Part shown: positions 21,465 to 29,673 of the stretch, one piece after another
Numbering within the stretch: the stretch's first letter is position 1
Layout: every line of letters starts with the position of its first letter
NCBI RefSeq assembly: GCF_040822065.1
Contig: NZ_CP162005.1
Span: 3,100,001 to 3,164,000, forward strand
Direction of reading: 5' to 3'
Length of the DNA stretch: 64,000 nt
DNA from: Pedobacter sp. WC2423
GTDB lineage: Bacteria > Bacteroidota > Bacteroidia > Sphingobacteriales > Sphingobacteriaceae
Position numbers and translations under genes: made by a program
Notes under the pieces: generated by a model
Seen by the model: the letters and a program-made list of their open reading frames with translations, nothing else
Database searches by the model: none
What the model was told of the DNA's origin: nothing

Positions 21465-21881
21465 ATGAAAAAATACCTACTATTACTCTTAAGCATTACG
21501 GCAATTGGATTGTCTTCATGTAAAAAAGAAGTTATTGCCAATGATAATAACCAGACTACGAACAGAACTATTTTAGTTAATGTTCCAAAAGCAAACTGGA
21601 AGTTAACCAGTGATAACAAATCATGGTTTACAACCATTAAAGTTCAGGAAAACGATGCTTATTTCAATAAAAATGGCCATATCGTAGTCGCTATGGCAAT
21701 CGATGATCCAAATGTTTATGAAGCCATTCCTCAAGTATATAAAAACATAGCTTATACGTTTGATTCTGGTATAGGTTTTGTAAATGTATACTTTAGTGAT
21801 CCGGCTGGTAATGCAATTGCAGCACCTAACTTTGATTCAACTGTAAAAGTAACCCTAATAGACTCTTATCTGATTCAGTAA
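21465..21881 (+). CDS. Small lipoprotein of unknown function
   Basis: 138 residues from ATG 21465 (an ATG at 21450 would add five residues). MKKYLLLLLSITAIGLSSC is a lipoprotein signal with lipobox LSSC (Cys19), so the protein is exported and lipid-anchored. The mature part has no recognisable domain; it is beta-rich by composition, with aromatic residues (WKLTSDNKSWFTTIKV) and repeated Asp/Asn. It is convergent with the ABC ATPase gene downstream and shares its terminator. I do not recognise the family. Confidence 0.75.
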   Translation: MKKYLLLLLSITAIGLSSCKKEVIANDNNQTTNRTILVNVPKANWKLTSDNKSWFTTIKVQENDAYFNKNGHIVVAMAIDDPNVYEAIPQVYKNIAYTFDSGIGFVNVYFSDPAGNAIAAPNFDSTVKVTLIDSYLIQ

Positions 21882-21890
21882 TCAGGTAAC

Positions 21891-22883
21891 TTAAAATTCT
21901 AAAAAACGACCAATGTTCGCCTGAACGTGGTCGTTTTTTTTATGCTCTCCCCTGTTCAGCTGAATAGCCCTGATAACCACTCCATTTCTCTCCAGCAACA
22001 GCTCTTCATAAAAGCCCTTATAATAAACATCCTTTACCTCGTACCTTTTACTATTCCATCCCCCCTTTAGCTCTACCCATTCAGGATAAAACACTACAGA
22101 CTGCTGCTTAGCCTGAAGTCCTAACTTAATCGCATCCTCCGGCTTCAGCACAACGGCATTCCCTAATAATTGTGCAGTGTAAATATGTTCCGGATGATTG
22201 TAAACATGAACAGGGCTGCCCTTTTGGATTAACATCCCATCCTTCATCAAGATTAACTCATCCGCCAAAAACAATCCATCAGCAGGATCATGAGAGACAA
22301 TAATCACTGTTACTCCCGTTTCAGCAGCAATACGCTTGATATCCGCACGCAATTGATTCTTTAATAACGCGTCCACCTGGCTAAAAGGCTCATCCAATAA
22401 CAAAACACTAGTATCCGTAACCAAAGCCCTGGCAATCGCCACACGCTGCTGCTCCCCCCCGCTCAGTTCAGTTATCTTTTTATTCCTCAGATGATCAATA
22501 TGCAAATGCTCCATCATCTTCACCGTCTTCTCCTGCTTGCCCTTTACATCCGTATTAGACAGCACAGAAGCAATATTATCATACACCTTCGCATAAATAT
22601 TCAGTGAGAAATCCTGAGTCACGATCTTCATTTCCTTGTGTCCGGGAATAAGCTGTTCATCCGGCCCCAGCACACGCTTACCATTCAGCAGAACCTCTCC
22701 CTCATCAACCTTCAGTAAACCAAAAATAGATTTCAGTAAAGTAGACTTCCCACTCCCACTCTCACCGATCACCGCAATGATGTCTCCGCGTTTAATATCG
22801 AAAGTGATATTTCTGATTCCTGAAGCCTGTTCAGTTTGATATTGCTTAGTTAGTTGTCTAACGCTGATGATAATTTCGTCCAC
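21891..22883 (-). CDS. ABC transporter ATP-binding protein, orphan
   Basis: 330 residues. Walker A GESGSGKS (40-47), signature LSGGEQQRVAIARAL (140-154), Walker B LLLDEP (161-166) and switch His in IIVSHDP. The C-terminal 100 residues after the NBD suggest a small regulatory or TOBE-like domain as in PotA/FbpC-type importers, but I do not see a clear motif. No permease or binding protein is adjacent, so the substrate is unknown. The start is GTG at 22883. The last codons form part of a terminator hairpin. Confidence 0.85.
   Translation of the reverse strand: MDEIIISVRQLTKQYQTEQASGIRNITFDIKRGDIIAVIGESGSGKSTLLKSIFGLLKVDEGEVLLNGKRVLGPDEQLIPGHKEMKIVTQDFSLNIYAKVYDNIASVLSNTDVKGKQEKTVKMMEHLHIDHLRNKKITELSGGEQQRVAIARALVTDTSVLLLDEPFSQVDALLKNQLRADIKRIAAETGVTVIIVSHDPADGLFLADELILMKDGMLIQKGSPVHVYNHPEHIYTAQLLGNAVVLKPEDAIKLGLQAKQQSVVFYPEWVELKGGWNSKRYEVKDVYYKGFYEELLLERNGVVIRAIQLNRGEHKKNDHVQANIGRFLEF
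21901..21939. terminator. Bidirectional terminator nested in the 3' end of the ABC ATPase gene
   Basis: AAAAAACGACCA / TGGTCGTTTTTT with an inner GTTC/GAAC stem. On the plus strand it ends the small lipoprotein gene (stop at 21881). On the minus strand the same hairpin lies within the last 17 codons of the ATPase gene, whose stop codon is at 21891. Confidence 0.85.
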
Positions 22884-22887
22884 ACCG

Positions 22888-22895
22888 TAAAGATA
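22888..22895 (-). promoter_or_regulatory. Possible -7 box of the orphan ABC ATPase gene
   Basis: On the minus strand TATCTTTA, followed by CGG, ends 5 bases before the GTG start. The same TATCTTTACG sequence precedes parC and the HmuY-like gene. Here it implies a leaderless or nearly leaderless mRNA. Confidence 0.35.
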
Positions 22896-23050
22896 CGCTT
22901 CAGAGAGAAATTACCTAATATAAGCACCGAATTGAATCCCATATGACATAAAAATCCCCAGTACGATCACTAAGTTCCCTCCCGCAATTTTAGGAATAAG
23001 GAGTATAGCCTGGTGATCATACTGAGGCTTATAATGCCATCAAATATCGT

Positions 23051-23875
23051 CTAATGAATCCCGAAGGTAATACCGAAAGCCAAATTCTTAAGTCCCTTCT
23101 GTGCTTCAGTATCAAACATATCATTGAAATAATACTTAGTAAACAAGCCAATCCCAGAATATCCAACTCTCAGCGTACCGCCTAAACGAACCTTTTGAAA
23201 ATCATAATCATTCCTGAACTTCTGCTTACCACGTTCCTCACTAATCTGTTTAACCTTTCCGTTCAGCAAAAAGCTCACTTCAGGCCCAACAACAAAATAA
23301 AATCTTTTTCCCCTTTGATTCTCGTTCGTCCTGAACTCAAAATTCAATGGAATATGCACATAACTACTCGAAAATCTATTCTTACTAAAATCAATCGATT
23401 CCTCTGCATAAGTAAGATCCGGCGTATTCTTCTGAATCGTAATATTCTTTTCCAGTCTTATCAAAGTCCAATCAAACCCTGCCGCTGCATAAATCCTGAA
23501 ATTTGGATTGAAGCGATACCCAAAGTATGCCAAATCAAAAGATATCGTACTCGTTTTGATCCCTCTGTAATCTAAAAAATCATTTTTAGGAGAAAGCTTA
23601 AAACTTCCATTATCAATCAATCTTGAAAAACCAATATCCAGCCTCGTAAAAGTAAGTGCGTAGCCAAACTGCCCCTTAGGAGCAGAAACATTCTTCACAC
23701 TATCCTCATTACGTCCAAAAGACATCTGCAAATTGTATTTCCGGCTCTTTACCGAAGTTTTAGCGGTCTGTACCACTGTTGTATCCACATGATCACTCGA
23801 TTGCGCAACAGCCGTAAAATAAGCCACCCCAATCAATCCAGTCAACATTAAAGTCTTTAGTAAATTCTTCTTCAT
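23051..23875 (-). CDS. Outer-membrane beta-barrel family protein
   Basis: 274 residues with a cleavable Sec signal (MKKNLLKTLMLTGLIGVAYFTAVAQ, cleavage after AVAQ). The mature part shows alternating hydrophobic/polar strands and many aromatic residues (FGYALTFTRLDIGFSRL, DLAYFGYRFNPNFRIYAAAG), ending in a short strand (NLAFGITFGIH), as in small Bacteroidota outer-membrane barrels of the PorT/OmpA-like type. It is monocistronic. The precise function is unknown. Confidence 0.75.
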   Translation of the reverse strand: MKKNLLKTLMLTGLIGVAYFTAVAQSSDHVDTTVVQTAKTSVKSRKYNLQMSFGRNEDSVKNVSAPKGQFGYALTFTRLDIGFSRLIDNGSFKLSPKNDFLDYRGIKTSTISFDLAYFGYRFNPNFRIYAAAGFDWTLIRLEKNITIQKNTPDLTYAEESIDFSKNRFSSSYVHIPLNFEFRTNENQRGKRFYFVVGPEVSFLLNGKVKQISEERGKQKFRNDYDFQKVRLGGTLRVGYSGIGLFTKYYFNDMFDTEAQKGLKNLAFGITFGIH

Positions 23876-24246
23876 ATTATCAGTTCAGTTCTATATCTTA
23901 TTCAATACCCGTCTCTATCAAATAACCAGTTTATATATATTAATGTTCTTCAGAAATTGTTATTTACAAGTATCCTTCCAATGTAGCAACTAATTAACAT
24001 ATATACCATTATCGTATCCAGCTGCTAAATTAAGCATTCCTTAATCTAATCCAATAAAAGAGGGCTTAACAGACCAGGTAATTCATCTATTGTATCAAAT
24101 AACATTTTGTTGATACCTAATAGATCTACAAATCCGACATAAGTTTCACAACAGAAAAGATTAATATTAACCTGCGTCCTTCAACAGTGCTACTAAGTTA
24201 TCTTCCTGAATTTATACTCACATCAATGCAGTGTCTATTTTCTCCA
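23876..24246. other. Intergenic stretch without genes
   Basis: About 370 bases upstream of the barrel protein gene. It contains its promoter region and one small inverted repeat, GTATCAA (24092-24098) / TTGATAC (24110-24116). No ORF or RNA gene is evident. Confidence 0.5.
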
Positions 24247-24391
24247 CCAAATCTTTCAACCAAGTTTCGCCACTAAGTCTTTCCACCTAGTTTCGCCAAC
24301 TAATCTTTCCAACCCAGCTTAGCCACCCAGTCTTTCCACCCAGTTTCGCCAACTAATCTTTCCAACCCAGCTTAGCCACCCAGTTCTTCCA
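24247..24391. repeat. Nested minisatellite: about eleven 13-14-nt units
   Basis: Units follow the pattern CCcAgTcTTtCcA / CCtAgTTTCGCCA without spacers. Groups of four units form a 53-nt higher-order period, with a 43-nt exact match between 24289-24331 and 24342-24384. Because the unit length is not a multiple of three, no long frame stays open. It lies between the barrel protein gene and the long hairpin after hemJ. Confidence 0.85.
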
Positions 24392-24452
24392 ACAACCAAA
24401 CCAAACAAGCAATTCTCGCTTAAACATCCTGCATGTAAAAAACCCCCTCAGA

Positions 24453-24542
24453 GAAATAAAAAAACACCATGCAGTATTTCGAGCCTTATTCATCCCTTCA
24501 GATGAATTCCAGCCGAAATACTGCATGGTGTTTTTTTATTTC
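24453..24542. terminator. Long perfect inverted repeat after hemJ (29-bp stem)
   Basis: Arms 24453-24481 and 24514-24542 are perfectly complementary over 29 bp. The outer part is GAAATAAAAAAAC / GTTTTTTTATTTC and the inner part CACCATGCAGTATTTCG / its complement. The 32-base loop contains a second stem, ATTCATC / GATGAAT (24488-24494, 24501-24507). It lies 17 bases after the hemJ stop and would terminate that minus-strand operon. A second element of the same design is at 36982-37068. Confidence 0.85.
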
Positions 24543-24559
24543 CCTCTTACAGTACCTTT

Positions 24560-25108
24560 TTACTCTCCCCGTTTCTGACGATAATTCTTGTACAACTTAA
24601 CAGCCGTCATAATCCCCCCGGAAAACACGATCAATCCGATCAACCCATAAACCCAGTCAACCGCACTCTTTAACACGACTGTAAACACGATCGCTACCAA
24701 TAAAACCGTAGCCACCTCATTCCACAACCTCAGCTTAAAAGAACTCAGTTTAAAAACCCCATTCTTCATCTGTTTCATTAACCGCTGACAAATAAAATGA
24801 TAAACCAGCAATAACAAAACAAAACCAAGCTTCACATGTAACCAGGGCGTATGTAACAAACCCGGTCTGATGCAAATCATACTAATCCCCGCAAGCACGG
24901 CAAAAGTCATTGCCGGGTTCGTAATAATGTGCCACAACTTGTGCTCTATCTTAATAAACTCCTTCTGAAGAATCTCTTTCTCAACCTCAGGACGATCATT
25001 TGCCTCCGTATGATAAATAAACAAACGGACACTATAAAATAACCCAGCCATCCAGCTCACCACAAAGATGATATGGACAGAAAGTATATATGGATAATAA
25101 GAGTCCAT
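24560..25108 (-). CDS. hemJ: Protoporphyrinogen oxidase HemJ-like membrane protein
   Basis: 182 residues, about four or five membrane segments. Seen: the conserved N-terminal HemJ stretch SVHIIFVVSWMAGLFYSVRL with His12, IEHKLWHIITNPAM, and HVKLGFVLLLLVYH. HemJ oxidises protoporphyrinogen IX to protoporphyrin IX in bacteria lacking HemG and HemY. The gene overlaps hemE by one base and ends the haem cluster, which supports the assignment over a generic CopD-like protein. Confidence 0.88.
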   Translation of the reverse strand: MDSYYPYILSVHIIFVVSWMAGLFYSVRLFIYHTEANDRPEVEKEILQKEFIKIEHKLWHIITNPAMTFAVLAGISMICIRPGLLHTPWLHVKLGFVLLLLVYHFICQRLMKQMKNGVFKLSSFKLRLWNEVATVLLVAIVFTVVLKSAVDWVYGLIGLIVFSGGIMTAVKLYKNYRQKRGE

Positions 25109-26130
25109 TAATAGCGGAATTCTTTAATGAAATCAATCGCATACTTCACATTATCAAAAGGGATATCAGGCATGATACCATGTCCCAAATTGAATATAAA
25201 CCCTTTCTCACCGCGCATACGCTCAAACAACTGTAAAATATGTTTCTTAATTACCGACTTATCAGCATATAAAATATGCGGATCAAGATTTCCCTGAACA
25301 GCAATACCAGCAGGTAAAGCCTGTTTAATATTTAATAAATCAGCATTCCAATCCACAGAAATCACATCCGGTTTTGCAGTAGCCATAATCGGCGCAAACA
25401 CAGAACTACCCTTACAGAAAGAAATTACAGGAATATCTTTTCTATTTAAATTCGCGATGATCTCCTGGATATAACGATGCGAAAACTCCTGATAATCATT
25501 CCATGACAAAGCCATAGCCCAGCTATCAAAAATCTGTACCGCATTCACACCAGCAGCAATCTGCAAATTCAGATAATCAGCAGTTACCTTTGCAATTTTC
25601 GCTAACAATTTGTGCGCAACCTCAGGATGATTATGCATCAGCAACTTTGTTAATTTGAAATCCTTCGAAGAAGCACCCTCTACCAGGTAACTCATTACCG
25701 TAAACGGAGCACCAGCAAAACCGATCAAAGGAATACTGCCATTTAAACGCTGCTGAATTACTTTAATCGCATCAGCAACATATTCCAGCTGATCTAAACA
25801 ATCAACATTCAGGTTTTCTACATCCTTCAATGTACGTACAGGATTCGCAAAACGTGGTCCGACACCTTGCGTAAAGCTCAGATCACCACCCATTGCCTCA
25901 CCAGTAACCAATATATCACAAAACAGAATAGCCGCGTCAATACCCAATAAATCTACCGGTAACATGGTTACATCAGCAGCAATTTCGGGTGTTTTGCACA
26001 TTTCCAAGAATGAATACTTGTTTTTAATCTCCCAATATTCTGGCATAAAACGACCAGCCTGACGCATCATCCATACCGGTGGACGTTCAGTTTGTCTGGA
26101 CCATGCTGCATCTAAAAATAAAGTGTTCAT
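25108..26130 (-). CDS. hemE: Uroporphyrinogen decarboxylase
   Basis: 340 residues, cytoplasmic. Decarboxylates the four acetate groups of uroporphyrinogen III to coproporphyrinogen III. The signature PPVWMMRQAGRFMPEYWE is at about 17-34, with conserved Arg residues; IGFAGAPFTVMSYLVEG is the second family motif (about 136-152). The start is ATG 26130, 6 bases after the stop of the TPR-like gene, so it is transcribed together with the two-component genes. Confidence 0.97.
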   Translation of the reverse strand: MNTLFLDAAWSRQTERPPVWMMRQAGRFMPEYWEIKNKYSFLEMCKTPEIAADVTMLPVDLLGIDAAILFCDILVTGEAMGGDLSFTQGVGPRFANPVRTLKDVENLNVDCLDQLEYVADAIKVIQQRLNGSIPLIGFAGAPFTVMSYLVEGASSKDFKLTKLLMHNHPEVAHKLLAKIAKVTADYLNLQIAAGVNAVQIFDSWAMALSWNDYQEFSHRYIQEIIANLNRKDIPVISFCKGSSVFAPIMATAKPDVISVDWNADLLNIKQALPAGIAVQGNLDPHILYADKSVIKKHILQLFERMRGEKGFIFNLGHGIMPDIPFDNVKYAIDFIKEFRY

Positions 26131-26136
26131 CTAATC

Positions 26137-26661
26137 TTAATTTGTTGGTAAGCTATTTGCTTCTTTTTCTATTTTATTAATTATCTCTTTCGTTCTCTCC
26201 GTATTTGCAAGATCCTTTGCTTTATCAGCATAAGCCAATGCTCTTACCTTATCCTTTTTGCGCAGCGCAAGGTTAGCCAGATGTATCAATACAAAAGACT
26301 TATCGCTTTTTGTGCCCAGAGGGAACCTGCTCGCTACCTGAAAATGATATTCAGCAGCCTGGTAATCCTCCTTCTTCAGCGCGATATTCGCAATCATAAA
26401 TTCGTAGTAACCACGTCTGTTTTTAGCCAGACGATCCGGATTTGGCACTTCTGCCAATAATTTCTCAGCTTTATCGTAATCACCATGCTTAAAATACTTC
26501 GAAGCAATTAAGATGGAGCTGCTTTTAAAATGGCTCCAGACTACAAATCCAGCCATTAATCCTGAGATTACTGCAAGCTGGAACTGATCATAAAAAAGGC
26601 ACACCCCAGCGGCAATAACAAAAATTGCCATCAGAGCATACCTGCCTTTTGCGTTATACAT
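26137..26661 (-). CDS. TPR-like membrane protein
   Basis: 174 residues. Two N-terminal membrane segments (ALMAIFVIAAGVCLFYD; AVISGLMAGFVVWSH) followed by TPR-like helical pairs (GDYDKAEKLLAEV, EDYQAAEYHFQVA, DKVRALAYADKA). The start codon overlaps the response-regulator stop by one base. TPRs mediate protein contacts, so it may connect the two-component system or haem enzymes to the membrane; that is inference. No exact family recognised. Confidence 0.7.
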   Translation of the reverse strand: MYNAKGRYALMAIFVIAAGVCLFYDQFQLAVISGLMAGFVVWSHFKSSSILIASKYFKHGDYDKAEKLLAEVPNPDRLAKNRRGYYEFMIANIALKKEDYQAAEYHFQVASRFPLGTKSDKSFVLIHLANLALRKKDKVRALAYADKAKDLANTERTKEIINKIEKEANSLPTN

Positions 26662-27368
26662 TAGTTATGGATATCCGTAAACTTATAGCCTACACCACGA
26701 ATCGAGTGGAAGTAAACCGGGTTTTTCTGATCTGGTTCAAAATACTTACGGAAAGTAAGGATAAAGTTATCAATCGTACGCGTCGAAGGATAAACATCAT
26801 AATTCCAGACAGTCTCTAAAATCTGCTCTCTGGAAACAGCTTCGTTTTTACGCTCAATCAGTAACTTAAGCAGCATCGTTTCCTTTTTAGTTAAAGGCAC
26901 AATCACCCCATCATCCTGTTTCAGCTCAAACGAATTGAAATAGATAGTTTTTTCGCCGATTTTATAAGAATTCAATTCCTTTAAATCGTCAGATTTCATG
27001 CTGCGTTTCACCAGGATACCAACTCTTAAGATCAGCTCTTCTAAATTGAAAGGCTTCACTAAATAATCATCAGCACCTTTTTTAAGGCCCATTACACGGT
27101 CTTCACTTGTATTTTTAGCCGTTAAAAATAAGATAGGGACCTCCGTATTTTCTAAACGTATAGTTTCACAAACCTGGAAACCATCCATTTCAGGAAGCAT
27201 CACATCCAGGATAATCAGGTTAAAACGTTCCTCTTTGAAAATCTTCAAGGCCGTTTTACCATCCTTCACTGCATGGACTTTGTAACCTTCCAATTCAAGG
27301 TTTAATTTTATAGCATCTAATAAATGGTCTTCATCTTCGACCAATAAAATTCTTAATTTCTGTTGCAT
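26661..27368 (-). CDS. OmpR/PhoB-family response regulator
   Basis: 235 residues from ATG 27368 (an upstream TTG at 27377 adds three residues). The receiver domain carries acidic LVEDEDH (10-15), the phospho-acceptor Asp55 in LIILDVMLPEMDG, and Lys in YLVKPFN. The C-terminal winged-helix domain (about 135-232) ends in SIRGVGYKF. Its gene follows the histidine kinase; five bases separate the kinase stop from the ATG, so the two form a cognate pair. It is a DNA-binding regulator; targets may include the haem genes around it. Confidence 0.93.
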   Translation of the reverse strand: MQQKLRILLVEDEDHLLDAIKLNLELEGYKVHAVKDGKTALKIFKEERFNLIILDVMLPEMDGFQVCETIRLENTEVPILFLTAKNTSEDRVMGLKKGADDYLVKPFNLEELILRVGILVKRSMKSDDLKELNSYKIGEKTIYFNSFELKQDDGVIVPLTKKETMLLKLLIERKNEAVSREQILETVWNYDVYPSTRTIDNFILTFRKYFEPDQKNPVYFHSIRGVGYKFTDIHN

Positions 27369-27373
27369 AATGA

Positions 27374-28240
27374 TCAACTAAATGTGATTTCAAAAATCGT
27401 ACCCTGCGGCACATTGTCTCTGACGCTGATATCAGCGTCATGTTTTTGCAAAACTTCTTTGACTATAAACAATCCCAGTCCAGTTCCTTTCGCTTTCCTT
27501 GTATTTTCTTCACCAACGCGGTAAAACTTATCAAATATGAGCATTTTTTCCGCATCCGGAATACCAGGCCCTCTATCAGAAACACTCAGGAAAGGATGTC
27601 CATCACGCATTCCCAGTTCAACCCCCACTTCAGCACATGGGCCAGAATATTTCACCGCATTTTCTACCAGGTTAGTGACCACAGAAGAAAGGGTGAAAGG
27701 ATCTCCCAGTACAACCACATTCGGCTGGATGACAGGATTAATCACCTGTTCACATCCGCAGGAATGAATTTGTAACCTGTCCGTTATTTTGGTAACCAGT
27801 TCTGAAAAATCAAACTCTTCCTTAGGGAAGGAATACGAGCGGTTTTCAATTTTTGTAGCCAGCAGCATATTTTCCACCAGATCATCCAGGCGTTCAATAT
27901 CCTTTAATGAATTGTTCAGTAAAGAAGTCTGACGTGCTTTATCCAGATCACGTTTCACAATAGTCTGAAGTGATAATTTAATAGCTGCCAGAGGCGATTT
28001 CAATTCATGCGTAACAGATAGCAGGAAATTCTGCTGCTGCTCTCTTAACAGATCTTCCTTTTTGATCGACTGGTGCAGGAAATAAGCCCCCACACACAAA
28101 AGAAACAAAAACACAGATCCCTCTCCCATCACCATGGCCATTCTGGAAGGTTGTAGCTTCACCACAAGCGTTCCCCAGGAGATCAGCTGTACCAGAGAGT
28201 ACAGCAACATGAAATAAAATATGATAATTGATTTCTTCAA
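27374..28240 (-). CDS. Sensor histidine kinase
   Basis: 288 residues. Two membrane segments (about 5-27 and 41-56) joined by a very short loop of about a dozen residues, so there is no periplasmic sensor domain; sensing is probably within the membrane or indirect. The HisKA motif SVTHELKSPLAA has phospho-acceptor His78; the HATPase part has N (NLVENAVKYSG), G1 (SDRGPGIP), F and G2 (KAKGTGLGLFIVKEV) boxes. The start is TTG 28240. It stands 61 bases after hemL with a small hairpin in the gap. Confidence 0.92.
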   Translation of the reverse strand: MKKSIIIFYFMLLYSLVQLISWGTLVVKLQPSRMAMVMGEGSVFLFLLCVGAYFLHQSIKKEDLLREQQQNFLLSVTHELKSPLAAIKLSLQTIVKRDLDKARQTSLLNNSLKDIERLDDLVENMLLATKIENRSYSFPKEEFDFSELVTKITDRLQIHSCGCEQVINPVIQPNVVVLGDPFTLSSVVTNLVENAVKYSGPCAEVGVELGMRDGHPFLSVSDRGPGIPDAEKMLIFDKFYRVGEENTRKAKGTGLGLFIVKEVLQKHDADISVRDNVPQGTIFEITFS

Positions 28241-28257
28241 AATGTTTAAATCTCTTG

Positions 28258-28281
28258 GAACTGTTCAAAATCAAACAGTTC
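28258..28281. repeat. Hairpin in the hemL-kinase gap
   Basis: GAACTGTT (28258-28265) and AACAGTTC (28274-28281) form a perfect 8-bp inverted repeat between hemL and the kinase gene. No T run follows on the minus strand. It may be an operator, or a processing hairpin separating expression of the haem and regulator genes. Confidence 0.45.
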
Positions 28282-28301
28282 TTAAATATACGCTAATTTA
28301 C

Positions 28302-29672
28302 TTATTTCCTAAAAACAATGTCCAGCGCTTCCAGAATAGCTCTTTTAGCTTTTTCCAACTCTATTTTTGTATGCGCTGCAGAAACAAATCCTACTTCATA
28401 TCCCGAAGGCCCTAAATAAATTCCTCTGTTTAATAATTCACGGTGCATAATTTTGAATTTCTCCATACTTGCCGGATCAATATCTTCTGCACACTGTATT
28501 TTATCCTTGTCCGTAAAAGCGAACCAGAAAATAGAACCTACATGAAATACTTTGAATTTATAGCTTCTTGCCGTAGCAAAGCGCTGGATACCTTCTGCAA
28601 ATTCAGTAGCCTTTGCATTCAGTTCTTTATAGAAACCCGATTTCAACAACTCAGTCAGCTGGGCAATACCCGCAGACATAGCTACAGGGTTTCCAGATAA
28701 AGTACCCGCCTGGTAAACACCACCATCAGGAGAAATATGTCCCATGATTTCGGCAGATGCCCCGTACATTCCTACCGGTAAACCACCACCTAATATCTTA
28801 CCATAAGTAACAATATCCGGCTTCGCATTGTAATAACCCGCAGCACCTTCAAAACCTAAACGGAAACCTGTAATCACTTCATCAAAGATCAGTAAAGTAC
28901 CATTGTCCTTACAGATCTTCTGCAGGAATTCAATATAAGCAGGATCCTGAATCAGTAATCCGTTATTTGCAGGAATACCTTCAATAATTACTGCAGCAAG
29001 CTGATCTTTAAACTGTGCAAAAGCTTGTGTTAAAGCTTCCGTATCATTTAAAGGAACTACAATCGTTTCTTCCGCAAAAGACTTAGGAACACCTAAAGAT
29101 GAAGTTTCGCCAAAAGTAACCAGGCCTGAACCTGCTTTTACCAATAATGAATCACTGTGTCCATGATAGCAGCCCTCGAATTTCAGGATCTTATCTCTTT
29201 TGGTGTAACCACGTGCCAGACGGATCGCAGACATTACCGCTTCCGTACCAGAACTCGTAAAACGAATTTTCTCTACGTGTTTGTTATTTTTGATAATCAG
29301 CTCAGCCAGCTCATTTTCCAAAGCAGTAGGTGCACCGAAACTCATTCCATTCTGCATGGTTTCAATTACTTTCTCTCTTACTTTAGGAGGATTATGACCT
29401 AGAATTAAAGGGCCCCAGCTACCGCAAAAATCAATAAATTGATTTCCATCAGCATCCCAGACGAAACACCCATCACCTTTTTGAATGAATAAAGGCGTTC
29501 CATAGACAGATTTAAAAGCCCTTACCGGTGAATTTACGCCACCAGGGAAATAGGTTTTTGCCTTTTCGTACAACTCTTTAGATTTCTCTCTTGAAATATC
29601 CGGCTTACTTCCAGTATTCACAGGCATATCTCCTTCATTGCCGGAAAACATCTTTTTTAACGATTCTAACAT
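28302..29672 (-). CDS. hemL: Glutamate-1-semialdehyde 2,1-aminomutase
   Basis: 456 residues, class III PLP aminotransferase that converts glutamate-1-semialdehyde to 5-aminolevulinate. Seen: YFPGGVNSPVRAFKSV, the GTEAVMSAIRLARG phosphate-binding region, IFDEVITGFR, and the PLP lysine in TYGKILGGGLPVG. The N-terminal 25 residues (to MPVNTGSKPD) are an extra extension compared with the usual 430-residue enzyme; an internal start is possible but ATG 29672 is one base after the hemB stop. With hemA it forms the C5 pathway to ALA. Confidence 0.96.
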   Translation of the reverse strand: MLESLKKMFSGNEGDMPVNTGSKPDISREKSKELYEKAKTYFPGGVNSPVRAFKSVYGTPLFIQKGDGCFVWDADGNQFIDFCGSWGPLILGHNPPKVREKVIETMQNGMSFGAPTALENELAELIIKNNKHVEKIRFTSSGTEAVMSAIRLARGYTKRDKILKFEGCYHGHSDSLLVKAGSGLVTFGETSSLGVPKSFAEETIVVPLNDTEALTQAFAQFKDQLAAVIIEGIPANNGLLIQDPAYIEFLQKICKDNGTLLIFDEVITGFRLGFEGAAGYYNAKPDIVTYGKILGGGLPVGMYGASAEIMGHISPDGGVYQAGTLSGNPVAMSAGIAQLTELLKSGFYKELNAKATEFAEGIQRFATARSYKFKVFHVGSIFWFAFTDKDKIQCAEDIDPASMEKFKIMHRELLNRGIYLGPSGYEVGFVSAAHTKIELEKAKRAILEALDIVFRK

Positions 29673-29673
29673 A

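Noticed and set aside
24247..24391. CRISPR array
   Set aside because: Units are only 13-14 bases, contiguous and without unique spacers, and there are no cas genes.
24453..24542. Long inverted repeats as ends of an insertion sequence
   Set aside because: The arms are separated by only about 30 bases, with no transposase and no target-site duplication.
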